Virus record (IMG/VR): IMGVR_UViG_3300020159_001814
Span: 1-64,000 of that record
Direction: 5' to 3' (one strand)
Length of the DNA: 64,000 bases
Source of the DNA: a virus
The position numbers were made by a program, and so were the translations under genes. A model generated the notes under the pieces. The model was not told where the DNA came from and ran no database searches. It saw nothing but the letters and a program-made list of their open reading frames with translations. Shown here piece by piece: positions 22,260 to 29,370 of this stretch (position 1 is the stretch's first letter; each line of letters begins with the position of its first letter).

Positions 22260-22760
22260 TTATAAATTATCATCTATCTTGGATAATATGATATTTTTTA
22301 TTTCATTAACACTAAGTCCTGTCTTTAAGGAAACGTTTAATATTGCTTCATTCAGTGGTGATAGATTTCTATTTTCTTTCTGTAATGACTTTTTGTATTT
22401 GACCGCCCCTGTATTTCCTTGGTTACAATAAGGAAAGGTTTTACATTTTTCTTTTACTTCAACAAAAGAACCACCAGGTATTTGTGATTTTTTCCAAGAT
22501 CTTCCCTTACCTTTAGTTGTGCTTCCCTTCATACTTATATCTTCAAAACTATTAGCGTCGTATGCACCCATAGATGAAGAATCAGTTGCTTCAGTGAATT
22601 CACCTTCCATTCTTTTGTATTCTGACTTAGCTTCTTCATCCTCAGACCACATTGAAAATGCGGGTGCCGAAATGCCGTTTCCAGCGGAAGCCGCTCCTGT
22701 TGCTTCGGTAGCTTCTTTAAACGCTTCACTAATGTACTTATGTAATAATTCCTTATCCAT
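22260..22760 (-). CDS. Probable virion protein with capsid-targeting-like N-terminus, 166 aa
   Basis: Begins MDKELLHKYISEAFKEATEA: I-S-E followed by A is the closest match in the window to the T4 prohead protease site. Low-complexity repeats follow (TEATGAASAGNG, TEATDSSSMGAYDAN), then KCKTFPYCNQG and a helical end. I recall related proteins in Bacteroidota phages near head genes. Ends 21 bp upstream of 20850-22238, so it is probably in the same operon. Confidence 0.78.
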   Translation of the reverse strand: MDKELLHKYISEAFKEATEATGAASAGNGISAPAFSMWSEDEEAKSEYKRMEGEFTEATDSSSMGAYDANSFEDISMKGSTTKGKGRSWKKSQIPGGSFVEVKEKCKTFPYCNQGNTGAVKYKKSLQKENRNLSPLNEAILNVSLKTGLSVNEIKNIILSKIDDNL

Positions 22761-22763
22761 TTA

Positions 22764-23015
22764 CTAATTTTTTAAACTTTTTAGTCTACCTTCCCAATGG
22801 GTCCTTCCTGTCCAAAGCATGTAATAAAATTCATGAAATAATTTAACTATAACATCGTTAATATCACCCCTAAGATTACCTTTCTTAATTTCGTTTCTTA
22901 GTTTATCAATTATGATTTTTTCAAATTTTTCGGTAGTTGTAGCCCCTAAGAAATCTTTTATTTCTTTTCTAACTATCCCTTCAATTTCTTTCTTATCTGC
23001 AGAAGTTAACGACAT
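22764..23015 (-). CDS. Conserved phage protein, 83 aa
   Basis: MSLTSADKKEIEGIVRKEIK with a helical body and the aromatic end FHEFYYMLWTGRTHWEGRLK. I recall this pattern in many Bacteroidota and marine phages beside structural genes; no function is known to me. Its start overlaps the stop of 23015-23431 by one base. Confidence 0.8.
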   Translation of the reverse strand: MSLTSADKKEIEGIVRKEIKDFLGATTTEKFEKIIIDKLRNEIKKGNLRGDINDVIVKLFHEFYYMLWTGRTHWEGRLKSLKN

Positions 23016-23431
23016 TATTTAAATACTAAAATATAGGTTAATGCTCCAACAATGGTGCCGGATACTATTTCAATAATAGTATTTTTAGTTTTAGTTTTTT
23101 TAATATCTTCTCTTAGGTTTGTATTGTCTTCTTCAACTAACTTAATCTTTTCTTCTGAGTCTCTAATAATAATTTGGTTGCTGCTATCTTTTTGTTCCAA
23201 AAATTTAATAACCCCCTCTTCTTTGGTTACTTTATTTTCAAGTTCTTGTATCTGTTTACTGTCCAATAACGATTGTTTTTTTAACTTATCTAATTCGTTC
23301 AAATCTAATAATATCTGTTTTCCTACGTTAACGGGAAAACAAATTGTTGTTGTGTCTTCTTTTTGTGGTTTTGTTTGTCCAAACCCAACAAATGAAAACA
23401 ATAAGAATGTTATTAAAATAATTTTTTTCAT
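23015..23431 (-). CDS. Exported coiled-coil protein with C-terminal membrane segment, 138 aa
   Basis: Residues 1-19 (MKKIILITFLLFSFVGFGQT) are a clear signal peptide of flavobacterial style. A coiled coil of about 75 residues follows (ELDKLKKQ, ELENKVTKEE), then a membrane segment at the end (IVSGTIVGALTYILVF). The topology resembles spanin-like or lysis accessory proteins of Bacteroidota phages. It lies with 23434-23784 and the amidase-like gene, which supports a lysis role. Confidence 0.8.
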   Translation of the reverse strand: MKKIILITFLLFSFVGFGQTKPQKEDTTTICFPVNVGKQILLDLNELDKLKKQSLLDSKQIQELENKVTKEEGVIKFLEQKDSSNQIIIRDSEEKIKLVEEDNTNLREDIKKTKTKNTIIEIVSGTIVGALTYILVFK

Positions 23432-23433
23432 AA

Positions 23434-23784
23434 TTAATACTTATATCTTTGTTTAAACGAACTATCAATTTCTTTTTTTGACATACCTTCTATTTTTTCT
23501 TTCTTTTGTTCGTAAAAATTATTAATGGTTGTCTTTTCTGATTTTATTTTTGATATGTTCTCGTCAATTTTATCTATATCTTTTTTATATGAGGATATGG
23601 AGTCATTTAATTGTAGTTGTAATTGTTTCATTTTATTAATGTTCTGATCCAACTGTTCTAACTTATACTTTAATAATTCTGATTTATCAGGTGCTGGTGT
23701 TAATATTTTTACCAAAATAAATATAACAACACCAATTGTTAACACTAGTAATATCTCTTTATAATATTTTTTAATTAAATTCAT
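23434..23784 (-). CDS. Membrane-anchored coiled-coil (spanin-like) protein, 116 aa
   Basis: N-terminal membrane segment (ILLVLTIGVVIFILVKIL, residues 11-28), then a long coiled coil (LEQLDQNINKMKQLQLQLND) to the end. This is the layout of inner-membrane spanins such as Rz. It ends 3 bp before the exported coiled-coil gene. The pair may bridge inner and outer membrane in lysis. Assignment rests on topology only. Confidence 0.75.
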   Translation of the reverse strand: MNLIKKYYKEILLVLTIGVVIFILVKILTPAPDKSELLKYKLEQLDQNINKMKQLQLQLNDSISSYKKDIDKIDENISKIKSEKTTINNFYEQKKEKIEGMSKKEIDSSFKQRYKY

Positions 23785-23793
23785 TTTATATCA

Positions 23794-24348
23794 TTATATT
23801 TTTTTAGTCTTTCTTCTTGCCGATAGGACTTTAGCCCATTTTGCTTTAAATTTTTGGTAATATGATGTTAATTTTGTTACCAATTCCGTTAGTTTTTCAT
23901 CCAACTTTATCATATCCCCATTAATATATACACCATTGTTTTCCCCTATTGAAAAGAAAAATTCTAAATCAAAATCAATAACTTTACCGCTCCATTGTAC
24001 TTCATTAGGGTACATATTTAACACACCAAAATCAGATAAATCGGATACTTCTTCAACAAATTCATCCATTGTTTCTTGAAACGCCGTTTTTTCTTCTGTT
24101 GTTAATTCTAATTCTTTTTTTTCTTTAGAATGGATGGTTAAAAGTCCACCAGAAATTCTATATGATTTACTTTTATCTTGTTTTACCATTTCAGAGTCTG
24201 TTTGACCATCACCACTTGTTTCGTATTCTTTATCGTCTTTTGATATTTCGTTTTCAATACTTTTTGCGATGTTTACTCCTTCAGGCTGTTCCATTAACAT
24301 TCTAGACCTTTTTAAAAGTCTTTTTATTTCATCATATTCATTAATCAT
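23794..24348 (-). CDS. Probable virion protein, 184 aa
   Basis: ATG 24346-24348 overlaps the end of the amidase-like gene by 8 bp; an in-frame TTG lies just upstream. The N-terminus MINEYDEIKRLLKRSRMLME contains a basic helix with L-M-E, a weaker member of the targeting-peptide set. The middle is acidic and Lys-rich, the end basic (KWAKVLSARRKTKK). Function unknown. Confidence 0.72.
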   Translation of the reverse strand: MINEYDEIKRLLKRSRMLMEQPEGVNIAKSIENEISKDDKEYETSGDGQTDSEMVKQDKSKSYRISGGLLTIHSKEKKELELTTEEKTAFQETMDEFVEEVSDLSDFGVLNMYPNEVQWSGKVIDFDLEFFFSIGENNGVYINGDMIKLDEKLTELVTKLTSYYQKFKAKWAKVLSARRKTKKI

Positions 24349-24937
24349 TTCCAATTAGTTTTTTTAATAGTTTAAAATCAAAAGCCGGATTTACGTCTTT
24401 ATGTGTTATATCAAAATTACTTTTAGATACCACACCGTTAAAGTTTTTAACATTATCCCACTTAACATTTGTCCCCAAACATTCTTTATTAATGTTGAAA
24501 TTATCACAAAGGGTTAATATTAACTTAGACAAGCTTTCTATTTGTTTATCTGTGTAAATGTCCCAATATGATTGATCCCTCCATTTTTTTTCAAATACTT
24601 CTCTTTTATAAATATCCCCTAACCATGTTACATACGTATCTTCTATAGGATTTTTTTTAAACCATCCTAAATTCTCTAAAGATATTGTTATTGCGTTTTT
24701 ATCTATATCGATATCTTCCATATATAAAGAGTAACGACTTGGGTCCATTATGGTGTAAATGTCACCACTTTTTGTAATCACATAATTTGGTAAGTATGGG
24801 TTTTTTTTATTATAACGGTACCTTAAAGAATTAATATAATCTTTATAAGACCTTTTAGTGTCTGTCAGGATTATTTGTTTTTTATCTTTGTTTTCACCGA
24901 AATACTTAAAATCTGTCAATTCGTAGTGATCCACCAT
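24341..24937 (-). CDS. N-acetylmuramoyl-L-alanine amidase-like protein, 198 aa
   Basis: The Amidase_2-like order is visible: KKQIILTDTKRSYKDYINSL, YVITKSGDIYTIMD, AITISLENLGWF, a helix with TDKQIESLSKLILTLCDNFN, then ITHKDVNPAFDF. The position normally holding the first zinc His (IxxHHT) reads IILTDT, and the second (VGHS) reads VVSKS, so zinc ligands may be absent or moved. Either a divergent endolysin or a non-catalytic wall-binding relative. It overlaps the membrane-protein gene by 32 bp and lies with spanin-like genes. Confidence 0.72.
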   Translation of the reverse strand: MVDHYELTDFKYFGENKDKKQIILTDTKRSYKDYINSLRYRYNKKNPYLPNYVITKSGDIYTIMDPSRYSLYMEDIDIDKNAITISLENLGWFKKNPIEDTYVTWLGDIYKREVFEKKWRDQSYWDIYTDKQIESLSKLILTLCDNFNINKECLGTNVKWDNVKNFNGVVSKSNFDITHKDVNPAFDFKLLKKLIGND

Positions 24938-26030
24938 TTCTATTTGTGTATGTCAGACGTTTAGGTTGTTCTTCAGTAGATTCCACTATGTTATCTTCTT
25001 TTTTTTCTAAAATATCATAGTCTTTGTTTTCAAAATAATCTTCAACAGGTAAAAATTCTTTTTTTACGGGTACTTCCACTATTTTTTCAACTATTTTTTC
25101 TACAGGTACTTCCACTATTTTTTCAATAATAATGGGGTCTACTTGGTCGGTACTTGGTCGGTTGTTAGTCGGTACTTGATCGGTAACTTGGGGGGTAACT
25201 TGGGGGGTAACTTGGGGGGTATCGTCTTCTTTTCGTCTTGATTTAAAAGCTTGGTTTGTGGCAATAACTAACGTGATGGCTAATGGGTCAAACACAAAGA
25301 TTAAAATTAGAATGAACAGGTTCGCAGTTCTTTTAATATCCCAATCAAGTAATTCACTAACATATTTTAAAGCTCCTAACTCACTTCCTGATATTTCTTC
25401 TGACTCCATATTTAAAATATCAACATCTAGTTTAGTTATACTATCATTCATATTATCTATTCTTTTAGCTATAGTATCTCTTCTTACTTGTGCTTGTGAT
25501 AGTTGTGTTTCAAATGTTTTTCTATTTGCGTTATTAGCCCTTGTTACAACTTGACCCGTTCGTTTATCTACGGACTGAGTTGTTGTATTATTAGATAATC
25601 CATCCCTTAGTTTGGTAATGTCTCCATCTAATGTGTTTTTTTCCTTAGTTAATTCATCTTTGACTTCTTCAAACCTTTTCTTTTTAACTTCAATGTTTTT
25701 AACTTGTTTTTCGTTTATTTCAAGTTTCGCTATATTCCCTTGGAATCCTGTACTTAGTAATCCGTATATCCCTAACGATGTGATCAGTGATAAAATCACA
25801 AGTGCGGTTGTTAAATATATCTTTAAAACCCCGTAAGTTTGTTTCCATTTGTCGTGTAGGTATGTTGCAATTGCAATTTTAGAAATTTCAAGGAAAGACC
25901 CCATTATAATAACTGGGATTGCAACACCAACAAAGACAATAGAAAGTCCAACAACGGAATAATATGCTGCAGTTCCTGATAGTCCCAACGCACAAATTAA
26001 CATAAACCACGGTAAAAATTTTTCTTTCAT
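24906..26030 (-). CDS. Multi-pass membrane protein with coiled coil, 374 aa
   Basis: Three membrane segments near residues 5-27, 30-55 and 68-92 (LTTALVILSLITSLGIYGLL), a coiled coil of about 120 residues (KNIEVKKKRFEEVKDELTKE), a fourth segment (ANLFILILIFVFDPLAITLV), then a cytoplasmic tail with TPQV repeats and IVEVPVEKIVE repeats. I recall similar membrane proteins in large phages, role unknown. The tail repeat resembles that of 33190-33894. Confidence 0.78.
   Translation of the reverse strand: MKEKFLPWFMLICALGLSGTAAYYSVVGLSIVFVGVAIPVIIMGSFLEISKIAIATYLHDKWKQTYGVLKIYLTTALVILSLITSLGIYGLLSTGFQGNIAKLEINEKQVKNIEVKKKRFEEVKDELTKEKNTLDGDITKLRDGLSNNTTTQSVDKRTGQVVTRANNANRKTFETQLSQAQVRRDTIAKRIDNMNDSITKLDVDILNMESEEISGSELGALKYVSELLDWDIKRTANLFILILIFVFDPLAITLVIATNQAFKSRRKEDDTPQVTPQVTPQVTDQVPTNNRPSTDQVDPIIIEKIVEVPVEKIVEKIVEVPVKKEFLPVEDYFENKDYDILEKKEDNIVESTEEQPKRLTYTNRNGGSLRIDRF
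25184..25219 (-). repeat. Three tandem 12-bp units with G6/C6 runs
   Basis: TAACTTGGGGGG three times in a row on the plus strand, encoding the PQVT repeat in the membrane protein tail. G runs of this length are unusual in this AT-rich sequence and prone to slippage. Confidence 0.85.
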
Positions 26031-26047
26031 ATTATTAAACTATAATT

Positions 26048-26055
26048 AATAAATA
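26048..26055 (-). promoter_or_regulatory. TATTTATT motif between divergent genes
   Basis: Coding strand AAGTATTTATTAATTATAG, 17 bp before the 24906-26030 start. The same 46-bp gap must also carry the control region of the plus-strand gene at 26077. Confidence 0.4.
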
Positions 26056-26076
26056 CTTATAATAAAGATTAACATT

Positions 26077-26526
26077 ATGTCATTACTTAGAGAGTCAATA
26101 AGAAAGCACTTATTAGTTGAAAAAACTATCGCTCAAATTATTTCAAATATAGAAGTTTCATTCAATCTTGAAATTGATCGCAGTTTTCATGCTTTCGATA
26201 GAAAAAAAAGAAGCGACTTAGAAGGTAAGGGATTTGAATTAAGTGGTAAACACAGTTATGAATATAACCAAAGAGAAATAAGTAATCCTGAAATAAAAGA
26301 AGTCATTAATTTATCAAAAAAAGAAATTGCGGAAAAAATTGTATCAAGAGAAATCAACGATGAAGTTCCGTTTATTATAAAGTCTTTGAAGTGGGAAGTG
26401 GCAATTACTATAATACCAATGTTTCAGGGTGGAACGTATTGGATATTAAAAGTTAAGACAGTATTTAGGGAATCATTAGATAACCCTTTTAGGGTTGGTA
26501 AAGAACAATTAGTTATTTGGGTATAA
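26077..26526 (+). CDS. Small protein with capsid-targeting-like N-terminus and a toxin-fold-like body, 149 aa
   Basis: N-terminus MSLLRESIRKHLLVEKTIAQ, a basic helix with L-V-E. The body runs FHAFDRKKRSDLEGKGFELS, then PEIKEVINLSKKEIAEKIVS, and ends with three strands (YWILKVKTVFRESL, then RVGKEQLVIWV). This order of R-rich helix, helix and antiparallel strands resembles a group of phage proteins I relate to BrnT/RelE-like folds; catalytic residues are not certain. It may be a packaged RNase-like protein, by inference. Followed by a bidirectional terminator. Confidence 0.7.
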   Translation: MSLLRESIRKHLLVEKTIAQIISNIEVSFNLEIDRSFHAFDRKKRSDLEGKGFELSGKHSYEYNQREISNPEIKEVINLSKKEIAEKIVSREINDEVPFIIKSLKWEVAITIIPMFQGGTYWILKVKTVFRESLDNPFRVGKEQLVIWV

Positions 26527-26556
26527 ATAAAAAATCCCACCGGTACCAGTGGGATT
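26527..26556. terminator. Bidirectional Rho-independent terminator
   Basis: ATCCCAC (26534-26540) pairs with GTGGGAT (26549-26555), with a strong T run on the minus strand and a weaker one on the plus strand. It ends the 26077 gene and the small RNA candidate. Confidence 0.8.
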
Positions 26557-26665
26557 TCGTAGTTTCATCTTACCATATAGATAAGATTGAGGAATTTCAC
26601 CCTGAGAACCTCGTGTCTCATTCCGCCGAGTTGTAAGGGTAATCTCGGTTCAACCCTTTTTGTTT
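26535..26665 (-). ncRNA. Candidate small RNA with H-type pseudoknot, about 125 nt
   Basis: No ORF in the 165-bp gap between convergent genes. On the minus strand, AAGGGT (26653-26658) pairs with ACCCTT (26635-26640), while CCGAG (26644-26648), lying between them, pairs with CTCGG (26626-26630): an interleaved H-type pseudoknot. Downstream follow GGAAT/ATTCC enclosing GAGA/TCTC, a 6-bp hairpin ATCTTA/TAAGAT, and the terminator at 26527-26556. A TATCTTTG lies at 26672-26679. Could be a regulatory RNA, or a riboswitch-like 3' UTR of the 26692-26979 mRNA. Confidence 0.6.
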
Positions 26666-26671
26666 GTCTTA

Positions 26672-26679
26672 CAAAGATA
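26672..26679 (-). promoter_or_regulatory. Possible -7 element of the small RNA
   Basis: TATCTTTG on the minus strand fits TAnnTTTG. The nearest TTTG is only 15 bp upstream, shorter than the usual 19-21, so it is weaker than the other promoters. Confidence 0.4.
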
Positions 26680-26691
26680 TATCTTTTTTTA

Positions 26692-26979
26692 TTACAAACC
26701 TAACATTTCACCGACTTTTTTGAAATGTTTTTCAATTTTGTTCAAAGCTGCTGTTGCTTTTTGTTTGGTATTGAAATATGCGTAGAATTGACAGGATTCA
26801 GAATCAAATTCGGCAGTTATCTTTAATGTTTTTTCAACAAAACTTTCAAATTCATATGCGTCTTCCCATTTACGAATTGTGTTTTTATTGGGGAAACCTG
26901 TTAATGTCCATTGAGCCCCTTCCCAATTACCTTTAGTGATTGTTAATCCTACATTATAGATTGTTTCTGTGTTTGTCAT
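26692..26979 (-). CDS. Hypothetical protein, 95 aa
   Basis: MTNTETIYNVGLTITKGNWE; Trp- and Phe-rich with beta strands, ending in a helix (ALNKIEKHFKKVGEMLG). Has its own Bacteroidota-type promoter, the best spaced in the window. No family recognised; an early-type small protein. Confidence 0.75.
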   Translation of the reverse strand: MTNTETIYNVGLTITKGNWEGAQWTLTGFPNKNTIRKWEDAYEFESFVEKTLKITAEFDSESCQFYAYFNTKQKATAALNKIEKHFKKVGEMLGL

Positions 26980-26999
26980 AGTTTTTTAGTTTTGTTTTA

Positions 27000-27031
27000 C
27001 AAATATATGACGTTTATATCAATCTACCAAA
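27000..27031 (-). promoter_or_regulatory. Bacteroidota-type promoter
   Basis: TTTG (27028-27031), exactly 20 bp, TATATTTG (27000-27007) on the minus strand. Drives 26692-26979. It overlaps the end of the sigma factor gene. Confidence 0.8.
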
Positions 27032-27035
27032 TTTA

Positions 27036-27839
27036 TTACCCTAAATATTCAAATAAATCTGAACATTCGTTTCTTAACTTACGTAAAGCTTTTTCTTTAA
27101 TTTGTCTTACACGTTCTTTGGTTAATGAAAAATCAGTTCCAATATCTTCTAGTGTTCTTGGTGTGCCTGTAATCCCGTAATAGTCTTCAACAATTACCCT
27201 TTCTCTTTCGTCAAGTACACACATTATTTTCATCATTTTTTCTTTTAGTGCGTCTTTTGTTGAAAATATTTCGTCGGGAGCAACTACGTTATCATTTTTA
27301 ATAATATCAACTAGTGTGTCACCGTCTTCGTTTATATGCATATCCAAATCAATCATTCTTGGTAGGTTTGCAAACTTATCAGATAATTCTTTATTTGTTT
27401 TTTCGTTTTCACGTTTTTCTTTTTGCATGTCTTGTACGACATTTACCGGAAGTCTGATGGTACGTGAATTTTCGTTAAGTGATTGTAAAATTGATTGTTT
27501 AATCCACCAAACAGCGTAAGATATAAATCTATTATTTTTAGTCCAATCAAAATTATTAATCGCTTTCATTAAACCAAAGTTACCTTCAGCAATTAAGTCA
27601 GACAAATCAATCCCTTGATTTTGGTATTGTTTTGCTACTGTAATAACAAAACGTAGATTACCTTCTAACATTTCTTTTTGGATCTGTTTCTTTTCTCTTT
27701 CGGTACAATCTTTAGAACAAATACGTTCAGATAGTATTTTTTCTCTTTCAGGTGTCATCACCTTTAATTTTCTAATATCTTTCAAATAAATTTGAATTTC
27801 ATCCTGATTTAAAGGGTTTGTTGATTTTACTTCTTCCAT
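27036..27839 (-). CDS. RpoD-like sigma-70 factor, 267 aa
   Basis: Region 1.2 (NPLNQDEIQIYLKDIRKLKV), regions 2.1-2.4 (EGNLRFVITVAKQYQNQGID, DLIAEGNFGLMKAINNFDW, FISYAVWWIKQSILQSL, RTIRLPVNV), a reduced region 3, and region 4 (LDERERVIVEDYYGITG, TLEDIGTDFSLTKERVRQIK) are all present. The length matches the short primary sigma factors of Bacteroidota (about 287), so it looks host-derived. It should direct RNA polymerase to TAnnTTTG-type promoters. I start at ATG 27837-27839, one base after the preceding stop; an ATG 15 bp upstream is possible. Confidence 0.95.
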   Translation of the reverse strand: MEEVKSTNPLNQDEIQIYLKDIRKLKVMTPEREKILSERICSKDCTEREKKQIQKEMLEGNLRFVITVAKQYQNQGIDLSDLIAEGNFGLMKAINNFDWTKNNRFISYAVWWIKQSILQSLNENSRTIRLPVNVVQDMQKEKRENEKTNKELSDKFANLPRMIDLDMHINEDGDTLVDIIKNDNVVAPDEIFSTKDALKEKMMKIMCVLDERERVIVEDYYGITGTPRTLEDIGTDFSLTKERVRQIKEKALRKLRNECSDLFEYLG

Positions 27840-27840
27840 T

Positions 27841-28422
27841 TTACTTCTTTCCATAATTTTCTAAAATTTGTTTTTCTCTTTCTGTTAATGATTCTATTCC
27901 TGTTTCTGTTATCTTATCTAATATATCGTCTATACTTGGGTCTTTTACTATTTCGTCTTCGTTCGTTTTAAAGAAATTTGGGTCCATGATTGGGAACATC
28001 ATGTGGTAAATATCCATTTCTTTTTTTGTTGGTTTGAATTTAATTTCTGTCGGTTCACCTATTTCAATACTTCCATTTTTATTTTGTGGTTTTTCATCAT
28101 CAATATTAAGGAAATCTTTCTTTAGTGGTCTATCCATTTTTACATCAAAATTCGTACCTACTTCAACAAGATAATATTGTTCAGTAATTTCATTTAATGA
28201 CATGTCAATATATTCTTTTAAATCATTAAATGTTTCTTTTGTTCTAAAATGACAAACCATACCAAATTCACCGTAGTTAAATTTAATGAATTTTGAGCTA
28301 ACTATGGCAATTAATTGGTAATTAATTTCATTTACAAGATTTTCGTCGTCTGAAAAATCACCGAATAAAAATAACATATATCGTTTATCTTTAATCGCCA
28401 TATTCTTAGTCTTCTTTTTCAT
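27841..28422 (-). CDS. Hypothetical protein with C-terminal DUF6576-like motif, 193 aa
   Basis: Start taken at ATG 28420-28422 (MKKKTKNMAIKDKRYMLFLF), since longer frames run into the -7 element at 28445-28452; ATG 28399-28401 is also possible. The last 30 residues (IDDILDKITETGIESLTERE, then KQILENYGKK) resemble the DUF6576 C-terminal motif common in Bacteroidota proteins. The gene precedes the sigma factor by one base, so they are co-transcribed; it might modulate that sigma factor. Confidence 0.75.
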   Translation of the reverse strand: MKKKTKNMAIKDKRYMLFLFGDFSDDENLVNEINYQLIAIVSSKFIKFNYGEFGMVCHFRTKETFNDLKEYIDMSLNEITEQYYLVEVGTNFDVKMDRPLKKDFLNIDDEKPQNKNGSIEIGEPTEIKFKPTKKEMDIYHMMFPIMDPNFFKTNEDEIVKDPSIDDILDKITETGIESLTEREKQILENYGKK

Positions 28423-28444
28423 AAATAGTTTAGATATTAATTTA

Positions 28445-28452
28445 CAAATATA
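28445..28452 (-). promoter_or_regulatory. Possible -7 element before the sigma operon
   Basis: TATATTTG on the minus strand, 22 bp before the 28422 start. No TTG at the right distance. Confidence 0.45.
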
Positions 28453-28472
28453 ATATTTTTTAAACATAAAAA

Positions 28473-29324
28473 TTAAATTCCAAATTCTTTTAATACTAAA
28501 TTTTTAAAATTTTCGTCACCAAGTTGTACTTTTTGTGATTTTTTGAATAACTTTTCTATTTTTTCAGTATCCATAAATTCAGCAGAAAGACTTTCATATG
28601 TCCCGTTAGTATAGTCTTGAAATTTTTTTAGGTAATTTGGTTTTGTTGATGTTACTATCGATTTTATTTTATTAAAAACTTTTTTAGTGTTGTTCATTCT
28701 TTCTAAACCTTTCAATACTTCGGTTGATTCTTCAACTTCAACTTGTACTATTGGGTTACCGTTTTGATACGCAACAAAATCAACCCAATAAAAAGTGTCT
28801 TTACTTGTTAAATTTAATAGATTTGTTTCGTGTGATTCTATGATAGTTTTGTTATCATATTTAGTTTTATTACGGTCTCCGCTTGAGTCATTTTTTGGTA
28901 CCCATACATCACAACCGATTTTTGTAAATATACTACATAACTGATACTGTATGTTTACATGTTTTCTTGTTTCATTTTTGTTAGTTTTTTCTATCAATTC
29001 TTCTGAATTGTTTTTCAAAGCCAACTCATATATTTGATTATTATCAGTATAAAAATAATCAACACCTTCATACTCAAAAGAATGTAATTCTTTTATGCTT
29101 CGGCCTTCTTCATTTTTACAAACTTGTGAAATTTTACTTCTTGTTGTTCCAAAAGCACTTCTCCAATCGTTACCATTAAAAAGGTGTGGTTCATTTTCAA
29201 ACTTAGTTTTAATCATTTTATAGATCATACCTTTTGTTGGAAAAACACCTTTATTTTTAATTGTCCACAACACAAATAACGGTATAGATTCTTTTATTGT
29301 TTGTGATGCGCTTGGTAATTTCAT
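28473..29324 (-). CDS. Putative PD-(D/E)XK restriction endonuclease, 283 aa
   Basis: Residues 1-110 look like a helical DNA-recognition part (PTKGMIYKMIKTKFENEPHL, WRSAFGTTRSKISQVCK). Residues 180-200 (WVDFVAYQNGNPIVQVEVEE) carry a D182 then E196-x-E198 arrangement after a beta hairpin, as in PD-(D/E)XK nucleases with E or Q replacing K, followed by a helix with GLERMNN, like several type II-type enzymes. The neighbouring gene upstream is an adenine methylase, so the pair may be a restriction-modification module. Activity is not proven. Confidence 0.6.
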   Translation of the reverse strand: MKLPSASQTIKESIPLFVLWTIKNKGVFPTKGMIYKMIKTKFENEPHLFNGNDWRSAFGTTRSKISQVCKNEEGRSIKELHSFEYEGVDYFYTDNNQIYELALKNNSEELIEKTNKNETRKHVNIQYQLCSIFTKIGCDVWVPKNDSSGDRNKTKYDNKTIIESHETNLLNLTSKDTFYWVDFVAYQNGNPIVQVEVEESTEVLKGLERMNNTKKVFNKIKSIVTSTKPNYLKKFQDYTNGTYESLSAEFMDTEKIEKLFKKSQKVQLGDENFKNLVLKEFGI

Positions 29325-29352
29325 TTTATTTTTAGTTTTAAATATGTTTTAC

Positions 29353-29360
29353 AAATATAA
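29353..29360 (-). promoter_or_regulatory. Possible -7 element before the nuclease gene
   Basis: TATATTTG on the minus strand, 28 bp before the 28473-29324 start, located between methylase and nuclease genes. It could give the nuclease separate timing. Confidence 0.45.
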
Positions 29361-29370
29361 AGACTTTTTT

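Noticed and set aside
21505-22431. Long plus-strand ORF of 308 codons
   Set aside because: It is a Ser/Leu/Phe-rich shadow of the 20850-22238 and 22260-22760 genes, whose Cys ribbons, EF-hands and start motif are clear on the minus strand.
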